A DNA stretch of 64,000 nucleotides from Oncomelania hupensis (GCA_036898135.1 CM072516.1:16859336-16923335), one strand, 5' to 3'. Numbered from the stretch's first letter, positions 1 to 11,663 are shown. Numbers and translations: made by a program. Notes: generated from the sequence alone by a model not told the origin.

Positions 1-336
1 GTAGGGAGAAACAGATGGTTTCGGGGAAATCAGGGCATCCGAGATGGAAATAACGAACGTAGCGCCACAACACGCAACAACACCGGAAGCAGAATTTGGG
101 CGCTGGAATGGGGTATAGGAATGAAGAAGATGGCGGGTTGTGGGGGTTATGGTGGTGGTGGTGTGTGCGTAGGGGGGGGGAGGTGTGTGTGGGGGTGTGT
201 TGGGATGTGGGGATTATATGAGGGAGAAAGAAGAATAGCCGGTGGCAGGAGTGCTCCGTTGGCAGAGCGACCATGCACATGTTGTGTTATAAAGAATGTG
301 TATTCCATCAAAATAACAAAGAACAACAACTACAAA
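1..336. other. Unassigned sequence with a G/T-rich low-complexity patch
   Basis: I see no gene here. Positions 140-225 are a GGT/GTGTG-rich tract. The short open frames across it are only low-complexity translations. Confidence 0.6.
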
Positions 337-346
337 AACAAACAAA

Positions 347-927
347 CATTACATTACATTACATGATTATTGCTTTAGGTCCAGCGGACTCTTCCGAGCC
401 AAATCAGGACCGGACAACCCCTGATCCGCATAAAAGATCTGCTAAAACAACCCTAATGGTAAAACTGAAGGCTCTTCACCAGCCAGTCATTTTACAATAA
501 AGACATCCCACGCAGGGGACGCTGAGGCTATACTCTAATTTATCGAACCCCCGTTTACAAAAACAAAATAGAATACAAACATCATTATACAATATCAACA
601 AAACACATACATATAAAATGCCTATATTGCCAAATAATAACATCATAGGAAGCCCCAGTGACCATTTGGCAGAAAGCGTCCAATATTCCCAAGCTGATCC
701 AACAGACCTCATACACAAATGAGGAGTATTGTCCCAGAAGAGTTTTCAAGAAAAAAAGTAGGTGACTGGTCTAGCAAAGAAGAAGATAGTATAGTAGATT
801 GATAAAACTGAGTAGGAATGAGAAAGAACAAAGGAGAAAGACAGCGACAGTGGGAATTTAAAGCACTAAATTTCCAGAAAGTGGGGATACTATTTACACT
901 GAAACCCCCAGAACCCTCACGGGGGTG
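347..927 (-). mobile_element. Family A SINE-like retroposon, copy A
   Basis: This roughly 580-bp unit matches 63079-63647 along its length and 33755-34320 in reverse complement. Its left end is an (ACATT)n run next to a GGTCCAGCGGACTCTTCCGA block, so the 3' end lies left and the element reads on the minus strand. Its right (5') end is a C/G-rich palindromic block. AACAAACAAA flanks both sides (337-346 and 928-937), consistent with a target-site duplication, although that sequence is low in complexity. There is no RT and no credible coding frame. It resembles a SINE or other short non-autonomous retroposon; I do not recognise a named family. Confidence 0.75.
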
Positions 928-989
928 AACAAACAAATAACAAAACAAAACAGATATATATAATTAGTTATTCATTGCTTATAGGGTAT

Positions 990-1012
990 AAATATAATAA
1001 TAGTAATAGTAG

Positions 1013-1066
<54 letters not shown>

Positions 1067-1091
1067 CAAAAATAAATAAATAAATAAATTA

Positions 1092-1149
<58 letters not shown>

Positions 1150-1170
1150 GTAGTAGTAGTAGTAGTAAAT
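990..1170. repeat. Compound (TAG)n-(AATA)n-(AAT)n-(TAG)n microsatellite
   Basis: Runs of TAG, AATA and AAT abut one another. Just before it, at about 965-992, is a scrap matching the tail end of family A copy B, so the array may have grown from a retroposon tail. Confidence 0.9.
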
Positions 1171-1514
1171 AAAATATGTGTGTGGTTTTAAGAATAGTTC
1201 GTCAAGAGTTCGTCATCGTCTTTTTTTATAGTAACCCCCAATTGCCATGTTGATTATTGTGTTACTTTGTGTTTTTACTCCTGCAATTAGTCTGATAATG
1301 ATTCCCGTGAACAGGGCAGGGTAGAAAGGAATTTAGAGTGGTCTCCAAATCGGAGGAGTTATTTGATACCCCATTCTTACAGGTGAGGCTGCTGCTGTCG
1401 TAATGTCGTAGTCCACCCTAACATAGACTCCTGGGCCCAGTTCCATCCACAACACTACCTTAACAACCTCAGTATTCTCTGACTTTGTCATCGTGACGCT
1501 CATCCTTCTCCTAG
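1171..1514. other. No gene seen
   Basis: Ordinary non-repetitive sequence with no RNA gene, long frame or mobile-element signature that I can recognise. Confidence 0.5.
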
Positions 1515-1800
1515 CTGGGCCTCCTCCTCTTCACCACCACCACCACCACCACTATCCTTGTCATCGTCATGGTCGTATTCTCTCATCAATGTTTTATCTC
1601 CTTCGGTTATCACCGCTACTGATCACTCCACTCACAAACACTACTACGACCACTCACCCACCAACACCATCGTCGTCGTCATCGTCATCCTCATCATCAT
1701 AACAACAGCCACAATCATCATCAATCATCATCATTATCATCATCATTATCATCATCATTATCATCATCATCATCATCATCATCAACATCGTAACAACAGC
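1515..1800. repeat. (CAC)n / (ATC)n compound microsatellite
   Basis: An interrupted array of ACC/CAC then ATC/ATT trinucleotides. The His-rich plus-strand and Met/Asp-rich minus-strand frames over it are translations of the repeat, not genes. Confidence 0.85.
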
Positions 1801-2130
1801 CACAACCTCATCCCCAATCCCCATTGTCACCTTCACCACCCTCGTCATCATTGTCAATCCTTCTACGATTACTGTTTCGGACATCAGCTTACCAAACAGC
1901 TTTTGACGCCTGAGCAGGCTTGTCAGAGCAGCAGTAGTACTTACAAGAAACGCAAGGACAGTCGTCGGTATCAGGACTGAATTTCCATTAACTCGAACTA
2001 CACGATTGGTAGAGGGGGGGGAGGAGGGATGGAACGTGGGGCTGAAGTAGAGAAGGGAGATTGGAATAGGAGGGGTTGGGGGTGTTGTGGTGGGGGAAAA
2101 GATGTAGCACATTCGCCGAGGAGAAGTAGA

Positions 2131-2131
<1 letters not shown>

Positions 2132-2182
<51 letters not shown>
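2132..2182. repeat. (GA)n microsatellite
   Basis: About 25 GA units. Serine/leucine-rich frames here are artefacts of the repeat. Confidence 0.95.
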
Positions 2183-2185
<3 letters not shown>

Positions 2186-2199
2186 ACAAGTAACATGTT

Positions 2200-2475
2200 C
2201 CTATCCTATCCTATCCCATAACTCGGAGGTCGTAGGGGCACCACAGATGATCGTTTAACCAGCGTACTCCATCTTTCCCTGTCCTCAGCAGCCCTGATTG
2301 TTTCGCTCAGTGTCAAACCAGTCCATTCTCGAATGTTGTCCTCCCACCCCTTTTTCGGTCTCCCTCTTCTTCTACCTCATTGCACTGTGCCTTGCAGGAT
2401 GGTCTTTGCAAGACCTGATGATCTGGTGACGTGGCCATACCATCGGAGTTTACGTTTTTTTAGAATTGTGAGCAT
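2200..2475 (-). mobile_element. RTE-like LINE, 5'-truncated 3'-end fragment
   Basis: Matches the 3' end of the longer RTE-like copy at 43076-44152. It starts at the (TATCC)n tail and covers the C-terminal basic segment of the protein (the GRPKKRWEDNIREWTG-type block). The fragment stops abruptly in a T-rich stretch near 2475. The short pentanucleotide tail is shared by all RTE 3' ends in the window. Confidence 0.85.
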
Positions 2476-3104
2476 GCTACGCTTGTAGAAAAGGTTTGCG
2501 TTTAGGAACACTGGATTATCATGTTTAAAAAAAAAAGACTACAACTCATGGTTCCCAATGAAGATTTCCCATTAAAAGTTAACAGTATCACACTGCCTGT
2601 CATTTGAAGGAAAGGTCAAAGTCTTTCTGCATTACTTTCCTCCATTCTGTATAGGAGGACCCGGTCCACTGCTGGTTTATATACAACATAATATATGTAG
2701 GTTAGTACCTTGGCCCGATGTGGCTGTTCGGTTGACCTCTCTGTATGTGAATTTTACACTGTTGAAGTTTGTTAATGAAGTTTATTGATTTTTTCAGATT
2801 CTGCGTGCTGCAGAGCTTTGTCTGTAGTTCTACAGAACCCGATAAAATGTGTATAATCTTCTTTACTTGGTACCGTTATGTACATATATATAGGTGTGTA
2901 CCGTAACCGTTCAAATACCAATTGAAAGTGATGTAGTCTATATGGGTGGGAATCGGAGATTTAAATGTAAAGTGACGTTTTAAGCGAAACTATTAATTTG
3001 TATTTACACATTTTTGGATACTAGCATACTTTCGCTTGGATTAGTTTCCTAAAAACAACTCTTATCAGGTTAGCAATTCTGGGGCCCAGGATTCGAACGG
3101 GGGA
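2476..3104. other. No gene seen
   Basis: AT-rich sequence without recognisable coding or repeat structure. Confidence 0.5.
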
Positions 3105-3198
3105 ATGAGAAGAAGAAGGAGTAAGAGTAGAAGTAGAAGTAGGAGTAAAATTAGGCTAGCAGAAGAAGGAGTAGTAGTAGTAGTATAAATAGTAGTAA

Positions 3199-3234
<36 letters not shown>

Positions 3235-3290
3235 AAGTAGTAGGAGGAGTAGTAGTAGTAGGAGTAGTATTAAGTAGGAGTACTTTAAGG
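3105..3290. repeat. Degenerate (AGT)n/(AGA)n microsatellite
   Basis: Imperfect AGT, AGA and AGG trinucleotides over about 185 bp, with the purest run near 3195-3240. Confidence 0.85.
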
Positions 3291-3966
3291 AGGAGAGATT
3301 TAGTTTGCTGCCGAAGAGTTTAGGTAAAAACTATTTTTTGTAAATTAAAAAAGTTTAGTTCGTTGAGTTTAATCAAAGAGCTTATGGTTTAATTTAGTGT
3401 TGCTTTGTATAATTTTGTGTAGCGCAATAGAATTTTATTTAGGTTAGCCTCGCTTAGTTGAGTTTTGTTTAGTAGTTTAGGTTAGTTTTATATTTTTTAA
3501 GAGCGGAAACGATCGAGTCGTGCGCAGCACAATATGCGATTTTTTCGGAATGACTACAGAAAAGTAATTACAGTTTTACAAACAAGTTTAAGACTTTAGT
3601 CCTTATTTATTTTGTAGGACTGTTATTTTCTTCTTTTTTGAAGATATTACGACAGAGAACAAACAGCATGTCTTGAGCTACAGACACAATAATTTGCAAT
3701 CGTGCGAAATTCTCCCCAATGAGAAAACAAATCCAGTTGCGCCTAACGCATTCTGACAAGCAATTATTATGACATGGAACAATCCGTTTCTCTGTTTCAC
3801 AACCAGAAATTATTAGTAATAAATGGTAACAGCTCCTGTCAGAATCTGTGTGCGTAGATTTCGCCATCATCATTATCATCATAATCGTCATCATCATCTT
3901 TATCTTCTTATTCCTCTACGTATTTTTCATACCTTCTATTTTCAAATAAAATGTCAAAGTGGAATG
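3291..3966. other. No gene seen
   Basis: AT-rich, with a TTTAG/TTAGGTTAG-like rhythm at about 3340-3500. No supported gene. Confidence 0.45.
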
Positions 3967-3968
3967 GT

Positions 3969-4034
<66 letters not shown>

Positions 4035-4152
4035 GACCGCCATTCGACTTACAAACGCTATTCGCAGACTTTATAAAATCTGATGAGTTAGTCAGTCAGT
4101 AAGTCAGTCAGTCTTACAAATTTAACTAGTCAGTCATAACTTTTGCCTGCCT

Positions 4153-4183
<31 letters not shown>

Positions 4184-4200
4184 TGTGTGTGAGAGAGAGG
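3967..4200. repeat. (ATC)n array followed by (CAGT)n and (GT)n runs
   Basis: (ATC)n occupies 3967-4034. Imperfect AGTC repeats follow at 4085-4135, then CG/GT dinucleotides at 4155-4190. Confidence 0.9.
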
Positions 4201-4740
4201 ATAAGTGTATATATGTGTGTGTGCCCGTGATTTTTGTGAGTATGAAATGGCGTGCCGGTGTGTCTGTACTGAGTGTGTGTATGATCCAGCATACAGTATA
4301 TACAGTCCCTAATACAGTATTTTGTTGTTTTTGTCGTTGTTGTGAAAATTTTGCATTGTGTGTCTTTATGTGTCTGGAGATGTGTGTGTGTGTGCGTGGA
4401 TGTGTGTGTGTGTGTGTTAATTTTTCAAACAGTCCTGTTTTATGATTTGGCTTCCCATGTGATGATCATGTCTGTGCATGGGTTGCTTGTGTTGTATTTA
4501 GTTTTTGTGCGTGATGGCCTTGGTTTGTGACGGGTGTGTAGGGGTGTATAAGGCATTGTACAGCGCCAGTATGTTTGGGGTGTTGGATACTAGTCCTTTT
4601 ATTATATTTTATGTATTGCATTACTTATTTTTTGTTTACTCATGTCATACTTTTAAAGATATTCTACATGTTACATTTGCTGCCGAAAGGCAAATTTCTG
4701 GGTAAATTTCACAGACAAATAAAGTCTCAGTCAGTCATTC
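4200..4740 (+). mobile_element. Dispersed repeat T, copy 1
   Basis: This block pairs with 12640-13135 in reverse complement. Shared landmarks are a TGTGTGTCTTTATGTGTCTGGAGATGTG-type stretch, a CATGTGATGATCATGTCTGTGCATGGG-like stretch, and an AATAAA followed by CTCAGTC near the right end. That AATAAA plus a short AGTC tail would fit a retroposon 3' end. No protein domain is visible. Confidence 0.65.
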
Positions 4741-4761
4741 AGTCTCAATTTCATCACCACC

Positions 4762-4763
4762 AC

Positions 4764-4855
<92 letters not shown>

Positions 4856-4856
4856 G
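4762..4856. repeat. (ATC)n microsatellite
   Basis: About 30 uninterrupted ATC units. The poly-histidine frame across it is not a gene. Confidence 0.95.
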
Positions 4857-5233
4857 CTGCAACAGCACTACAACCACCACCAACTCCTCCTCATCATCCA
4901 CCAGCTTCTTCTTTTCTTTTCCTCCTTCTCCTTCTCCTTCTTCTTCCTTCTTCTTTTCTCAGGTCCGCCTGCTTCTGATTTCTCCCGTTCCTTGTTTCTG
5001 CCTTTGGTTTGGTCTTCTGTTTTCTGTTTGTGTGCAGATAAAATGTGATGTCAGAGTGGCGATAATGGCTGTTTATGCCTGAGGACGTCATCGTGTCAAT
5101 AACTGACCTCAAACCCCATCCCTCCCTTGGTACCCCTGGGCTCCCTAGGCATCCCTAATTAGCAATTACACAATACATGATCCGTCGGCTATAATGCAGC
5201 AGTTCCAGGACAACAGAAGGAAGGAAAGAGAGT
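4857..5233. other. No gene seen
   Basis: Pyrimidine-rich at first (TTC/CTT-rich to about 4960), then unremarkable. Confidence 0.5.
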
Positions 5234-5496
5234 GTGACATCGTCAAAGTTCCTAGTATCTTATTTGGGCTGGGAGCGACTGGGAGCATTCTGATTGGTCG
5301 ACACATTACAAAATTGGACGCATGCGCACAGTGCTATCGTAGTCTTAGTAAGAATTAGGGTTAGGGTTAGGGTTTAAGGTTAGGGTTACGACGCTTAAGA
5401 ACATCGTGAAAAAGCCGGCCCGACGTGACCTGCAGCCTGGCGCATGCGCAAAGGCGCCCGGCTGAAGTAAGACACCCGGAACTTTGACGATGTTAC
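5234..5496. mobile_element. MITE-like element with a telomere-like core (263 bp)
   Basis: Terminal inverted repeats GTGACATCGTCAAAGTTCC (5234-5252) and the complement of GTAACATCGTCAAAGTTCC (5478-5496) match at 18 of 19 positions. The centre (about 5346-5391) holds four to five TTAGGG-type units. Two GCATGCGCA motifs (about 5330 and 5442) lie roughly symmetrically inside the arms. There is no ORF. The structure is that of a non-autonomous foldback or MITE element. No clean target duplication is visible. Confidence 0.75.
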
Positions 5497-5574
5497 GAGG
5501 AAAACGAAAGAAGTTTATGCTGAAAAGACACCAGAAGGCAAAAACAGTGGGGTGAGGGGTGGGGGTGAGGGTGT

Positions 5575-5587
5575 TGAGAGAGAGAGG

Positions 5588-5644
<57 letters not shown>
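5575..5644. repeat. (GA)n microsatellite
   Basis: Almost pure GA from 5591 to 5644. Antisense Ser/Leu-rich frames are artefacts. Confidence 0.95.
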
Positions 5645-5646
<2 letters not shown>

Positions 5647-5869
5647 ACGATGGTTTTGTGGTTGGTTTGTAAGTGTGTGTGTGAGTGAGTGAGTGTGAGT
5701 ATGTGCGTGAGATAAGGAGAAAGAAGGAGAAATAGAAAGAAGTGGGAGTTGGGAAATGAGGCGTGAGGAGGGGGAGAGAAATGCGGACAAGTCCAGGGCA
5801 TCCCAATTCAATTTTATAATGTAGTCTGTGCGCATACCACAAGCAACAGCGCCAATAATTGTTATTCAA

Positions 5870-6619
5870 CGTAGTGTTCTACAAATAAATCGAGACGTGT
5901 CTAATTACGAGATATTTCCCATTTCGATTTAAAACAATGCCAGACACAATTAATGACCGATAACAAGTATTGGTAACCGAATAATTTTGTGCGGTTGAAC
6001 CGAGGATTGTATAAAATCACTTCGGTGAATAGATGTTAAATGAAATTAACAAACATTGAACTGAGGAATATTGCAAGTTCGAAAAGTTTTGCTGACATAC
6101 TTTAAAATAACGTAATACTTAGACTGTAAAAGATTATATACAGCCGTGTAGATTCAATATAGTGCACATTTGATTTTTAATACGTTGACCCTATTAAGCA
6201 AGTAGGTAATCTTCATTGAAGATGACAGTAATCGTGGAAAACAAATCTTTATTAATAGAAGCGAAACAATGTACAGTAATTATTTAACCAGCGACAATAA
6301 TTATTATTCATCTATCAAGTTCAAGGTACGATCGAATGACGTCAGTGTGGCAATAACTAGACTGACAATTATGTATGGTTAAAACTGTATGTAGAAGCAC
6401 ATACATGTAGAATTAAACAATTCTGGTGAACATGCCTTACATTTTATAAGTGCTACTAGTACGAGCAGTGAAAGCCTCATTGGTATTTGCAATCGGTGCA
6501 ATTTTGCTATGTAACCCGATGTTAATCCATATTGTTATTATCGATTTTTGTGCTTTTACAGCGGTCCAATTCAAGTGAAATGCCATTTAACTCAGTGACT
6601 GCAAACTCGTATAATTAGT
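5870..6619. other. No gene seen
   Basis: AT-rich single-copy-looking sequence. One perfect TGACGTCA palindrome lies at 6337-6344. Confidence 0.45.
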
Positions 6620-7735
6620 TCTCGAGCTTAAAGCTCAGCTCGGGAGCTATTGTTTTTGGCTTTGTCCGTCCGTCCAGTGTCCGGCATCCGTCCGTTCGGA
6701 GGTGACATTTGCGTACTTTTTGTTTCTGAAACTAATGGATGGATTTCCTTGAAACTTGATATTTAGTTATCAAATAGCGATTCCTACAAGGTGACCCCCC
6801 CCAAAAAAGTATGCATATCGATTAACGTAATTATGGTTACATCATTTTTTTTGCTAGGTAATCCTATTTTCTTCCATACTACTGAACAGATTTAGTTCAA
6901 GTTTGGTACGTACTTGGACTTCACCTGTGCCTTCGAGGTAAAACCAAGTTTACAACAAATGGAATGACGTAATCATCGTGAGTTTTTTGTTTGTTTGTTT
7001 TTGTTAAAGATTTTTTTTTTCAAAACCTTCGTATGTAATTAGAGTGTACACATGCCTTTATCCTTAAACGAAACTATGGTATATTGAGTGACGTTATCGT
7101 GTGACGTCATCATGGTTACGTCATAATTTGTTTTGTTTTTTTCTAATCCGATTGTCTTCCAAACTACTTGAGGGATGTACTTCAATTTCGTATATACGTA
7201 GACTTTACCTATTCCTCCAACGTAAAACCAAACTTGTGCATTAATCGAGTCACATAATCATAATGACCTCACCTTAAAAAACAATTGTACATTTCCTTTT
7301 TATTTTTTTAAATATTTTTTTTATTTGGTATGTAATCAGAGTGTACAGATGTCTTGAACCTTAAACAAAACTATAGTATATTGAGTCACTGTATGACGTC
7401 ATCATGGTGACGTCATAATGTGTTTATTTTTTTTCTAATCATTTTTTATCGCAAAGTACGTGAGGGCTTTGGTTTAAGTTTGAGATAAACTTAGACTTTA
7501 CCTATGCCTCCATTGTAAAATCAAACTTGTGCAAATCACGTGACGTAATTATAATGACCTCACCTTTAAATTTTTTTCATTTTCCTTTTTATTTTATTTG
7601 AAAGACAGTGTGTATGTTTGTGTGTAGGTGTGTGTGCGTGAGTGTGTGAGCGAGTGCGTGTGTGTACGTGTGGGAGTGAGTGAGTGTGAGAGACAGCACT
7701 TGATGGAACTCTGCACCTTTTAGGGTCCACTACTT
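6620..7735 (+). mobile_element. Interspersed repeat U, copy 1
   Basis: Shares its start, internal order and end with 40700-42990. It opens with a CCGTCCGTCC-rich stretch and a GGATGGATTTCCTTGAAACTTG-like motif. It then holds about three degenerate internal units of roughly 300 bp, each with a CTTCCAAACTACT-type motif, an ACTTTACCTATGCCTCC-type motif and TGACGTCA-like sites. It ends in a (GT)n stretch and a GGAACTCTGCACC block. Perfect TGACGTCA occurs at 7102, 7394 and 7408. It is non-coding and I cannot classify it. Confidence 0.7.
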
Positions 7736-7784
7736 GTTTGTATTATTATTTCGGTTAGTGCAACCTAGTTATGCGAATCAATAT

Positions 7785-8235
7785 ATCTAATAATAATAAT
7801 AATAATAATTAACATTTATATAGCGCCCTTTCTAATGAAAGCTCAGAGCGCTTTACATTCACATAAGACACTTCTTCTAAGAACTAAAATGACTAAACCA
7901 TAACAATATAAAAACATGGTAAACAAAACATACAGAATGTAATTACATAAAATAAACGCGCACACACACAAATACACACACACACACACACACAAACATA
8001 CCAAGTTCAACACGAATTTAAATTGTGCTGTCATCAAAGGAACGTTTGAACAGATAGGTCTTGAGGCCAGAACGAAAGGCAACAGATGTTTGGGAAGAAT
8101 GGAGAGACGTGAGAAGGGAGTTCCAGACGGTGGGAGCAGAAAATGAAAATGAGCGTTCACCAAAGGACGTGTTCACTCGTGGAATGCATGATTTTGGGCA
8201 GAAGAAGATCGAAGGGTTCTAGATTAACATGGCAG
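7785..8235 (-). mobile_element. Interspersed repeat V with (AAT)n end
   Basis: An (AAT)n run leads into TTTATATAGCGCCC...CGCTTTACAT, then a region reading on the minus strand like a dispersed, non-functional open frame (AAGGAGTTCCAGACGGTGGGAG block). The A/T tail with a TATATAGCGC core is shared with repeats X and S in this window. It is probably a short non-autonomous retroposon; a low-copy gene fragment is less likely. Confidence 0.5.
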
Positions 8236-9337
8236 CAGAATCTGTACTTTATAGTTAGGCAATTTGCCTTCTTTTCACAAAGTGCTGCCATATAACAGTT
8301 GACGATTATCTTCTAAAGTAATACATTTTTCATTTTGTCGCACTATCGTGTTGTAGGAACCAACACAGATACTACCTAATTTGTCTGTAAAATAAGAAAG
8401 AGTACTAATAACATCGTGAAAAAGAACAAAAGAAGATGGAGAAGGAAGGAGATCGAGTCATGAATAATTAACCAATTTGTTGTTTGTTTGTACGTATCCT
8501 TTTTACATGCACGAGTACATACACACAGACCAATAGATAAAGAAAGAAAAACATAATGTGTGAGAGAGAGACAGACAGAGAGAGAGAGCGAGAGAGAGAG
8601 ACAGACAGAGAGAGAGAGAGATGCACAGACATTTAAAAGAGATCCGGATAGACATGGACACACAGTAAAAGGGTGCAGCCTTTGTTTGATATTTTAAGGT
8701 ATACCGCTGCTATTAGACTACGAGAACAAGAGCTTTTATGAACCTCAAAGTCAAGTTTCCAATGAAACGTACGTCAATCCCCTTATGTTGGCATTGCCTC
8801 AAGGGGCTGTTTTGTTAAAACTTGTCAGGGAGGCTGGAGTGTTTGGATTGGTCGACGAGTGAAGGGAGATTTTACATTGCTCCTTAGGGTATATATAGTG
8901 TATGCATCGATAAAAAAAAAAACCAAAAAAACTGAATCAACAAATCTCGTGTAATGTAAATGACCTACATTTAAACTTCAACAACCTGCATGTATTTTCA
9001 GTACTAAGATTCTAGCATTCTGGTCTCATAATACCAGAATACCTCACTGGTAGGGAATAAAATAGTACATTGCAGTTTAGAGTATTGATGTTCAGTGCTT
9101 GTTTTAGAAGCGAAATCCAGAAATCTAGTTGCTTAATATATAACCTGCGTATATCACCGTGCAGTAGTTTCAGTTTGGGCCATAGTGGGTTCTTCCGATG
9201 ATATACCTCAGAGGGATCAATCATACCATAATATGGACGCTAAAATACAAGTGTTTGCATTGGAAGTAAAGTCTACATGTCCGGGAAGTTTTGAATAACC
9301 CGTGTATGTGTGTCTATACTATAGTTTCAGCTCCTAA
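8236..9337. other. No gene seen; (GA)n at 8560-8622
   Basis: Apart from the GA/CAGA-rich tract I see only AT-rich sequence with short random frames. Confidence 0.5.
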
Positions 9338-9545
9338 GGGTATCCTATCCTATCCCGTAACTCGAATGCCGTTGGGAACACCACAGATGATCGTTTAACC
9401 AGCTTACTCCATCTTTCTCTGTCCTCAGACGTCTTTAGGGCTTCACTCAGTGTCAAGCCAGTCCATTCTCGAATGTTGTCTTTCCACCCTTTTTCTGACT
9501 CCCTCTTCTTCTGCCTCATTGCTCTGTGCTTTGCAGGATGGTATT
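9338..9545 (-). mobile_element. RTE-like LINE remnant, 3' portion (left of insertion)
   Basis: Starts with the (TATCC)n tail and covers the C-terminal part of the RTE protein. It is cut at 9545 by a 1449-bp insertion and resumes at 10995. The two halves join in register when compared with 43265-43330. Confidence 0.85.
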
Positions 9546-10994
9546 TGTAACAAGAGCCGAGATTTACACAGCACAGTAAGCGTTGCCTTGTTTAGTCAGT
9601 GTAACACAGTTGTAGCTTGACGCAAGCGCAGTTAGTGACATCATCGCAGCTTACGTTATAGAGCTTCGATTTTACGTCCAATCAGATTTTACAGCCTATC
9701 GGAACACAACCAGCTTAGGTAGAACCAGTTCTGCCTGATTCAAGCAGAGAGGTAGAAGATTCATTCTGCGTTCAAACTAGGAGCATGCAGTACACAGTTG
9801 CGCTCTGACAGAAATCTCTCTCCTGAGCAGACTTAGGAAGCAGGACTTGTTGAAAATTCGATTCAATCAAGTTAGCCATGGCCTGACATTGTCAGAAAGG
9901 TAAATGAACATACTTCTGTTTCATCGTGATGTATTTATATTATTGTTGAATTTTGTTTGTGAAATTTGCTATGCTTAGAATGGAATTGATAGTCCTACGT
10001 GGCCTGATCACGTGCCGAACACGACCGGGTTTGACGCCATGTTGAAATCCGTATGGACCCACTGTTGTTTAACCTATATGTATGCTTGCAGACCACTAGC
10101 TGTACCAGAGAATGTGTATAATATTACTTCTTTTTATATGTATATAGTTAGCCATGATTTATATTTATATAATAGGAAATTAGAGTGGAGATTCCAGTGG
10201 ACCACGGACTTAGCAGAATGTTCATCGCTTATATATAGAGATGTGGAGCTAATCACTGAGGGCTACTTCGGCCTTCAGTGAGACGCTCTGCACACACCTA
10301 TTATACAGGGTTGTGCAGAATTTCGTCTCATATGTTACAGACGAGCAGGCATTGTATCGTGAGCCCAACAAGGTGAAAGACAAGAACAAGTCGTCGCTGG
10401 ACGTTGGTCTGCAGAGGCCTCTCATGCACTGTGCTAAGAGAGCCCACCAGTCTAGCCACAAGGAGCAGAATCCACCCCAACACAGCGTATCAAGGAAGCG
10501 CCCATGACACAGTTCGTCGAAAAAACAGATAAGTGCAGATCTAAGCCGTGCACCAAATCTGTATAAACGGACCACAGTAGTCCACTCTTCAAGAACTCTG
10601 AGCATTAGGGCAGAAAGTATCCAGTATCCATGATGATAAAGTAGCTGCCTAGACCTATCAAGAGCGAACCATTCGCAGTGACATTTGAACTTTTAAGTTA
10701 GTTTCGTACTTCGAAGATCGTGTATAGAGTAGAGGAAATAAATGTGTGATATTTACTGTTATCAAGTGGCTGGACTACTTATGTTTCATAGCCGTGTGAA
10801 AGCTAGTGTGACAGTGATCCTTTACCATTTTTCTATCTATCTCTGTACACCAGCCTAAACACAGACCGAGCTAAACAAATAAATGTATTAAGTTAAGTCA
10901 CAGGGAGATTACTAGCGATCCCCATAGACTAAAGACGAGTGGGTAATAGCATTCCATTGTGCAGAGCCCAGCAACAATAAAACCCCACGTCACA
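9546..10994. mobile_element. Solo-LTR-like insertion (1449 bp) inside an RTE remnant
   Basis: Begins TGTAAC and ends GTCACA (5 of 6 inverted matches, TG...CA termini). It is flanked by GTATT on both sides (9541-9545 and 10995-10999). The uninterrupted RTE sequence is known from the other copies, so the pre-insertion site is resolved and the 5-bp duplication is well supported. Inside I see no RT, integrase or paired LTRs, so a solo LTR is the simplest reading. An AATAAA lies near 10738. Open frames at 10012-10605 have no recognisable domain. Confidence 0.75.
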
Positions 10995-11090
10995 GTATTT
11001 GCAAGATCTGATCCTCTGGCGACGTAGCCATACCATCTGAGTTTCCGTTTCTTTACCACTCTGAGCATGTCATCGTGTTGTCCAATGTTG
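10995..11090 (-). mobile_element. RTE-like LINE remnant, part right of the insertion
   Basis: Continues the RTE copy from 9545. On the minus strand it encodes the HDDLLTVVKKRKLRWYGHV-type segment in degraded form. It fades into unrelated sequence after about 11090. Confidence 0.8.
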
Positions 11091-11280
11091 AAAACTATTT
11101 TCTTCTTAATTTTACAAAAATATAAAAGACTATTTACTTTACATTTTTGAAAATGGAAACATAGCAACTATAACAAGAGCGAATATGATAATATACCGTA
11201 ACAAAAGAGAATGTGCGTCGTACCACCAGTTCGTAAAATAAAACAAGCAGCCTACAGCTTGCAAGTATTTGTGTAACATC

Positions 11281-11309
11281 TTCTTCTTCTTCTTCTTCTT
11301 CTTCTTCTT

Positions 11310-11340
<31 letters not shown>

Positions 11341-11356
11341 TTATTATTATTATTAG
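11281..11356. repeat. (TTC)n-(TTA)n microsatellite
   Basis: About 19 TTC units followed by TTA units. Confidence 0.95.
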
Positions 11357-11663
11357 TATTAGTATTAGTATTATGTTGTTGTTGTTTTATTGTTGTTGTT
11401 GTTGGCGCGATTCAAACAAAACAAAAAGATACAGAAAGACGGAACTGTGTCCCGGGGATTATGATCAGTAATGTGCGCCAAGGCAAGTCAACCAATGTTT
11501 ATTGCCCACAATGGAGATCTCATACAGCACACTGTATATCAGCAAACCAACAAACTGTTTTAAAACAACTAAAACTAACAACAATACATACCAACAGGAT
11601 AACAACTATTAAAACTTAAACTGATTGAAATCGATAAAACAGATCTACAAAGTCATAGTTCGA

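Noticed and set aside
4575..5048. 157-codon frame with a long poly-histidine run
   Set aside because: The histidines are a translated (ATC)n microsatellite, and the flanks belong to repeat T.
5346..5391. TTAGGG repeats as a chromosome end
   Set aside because: The run is very short, internal to a MITE-like element, and followed by 58 kb of ordinary sequence.
10012..10605. Overlapping frames on both strands as a gene
   Set aside because: They lie wholly within the 1449-bp solo-LTR-like insertion and show no domain.
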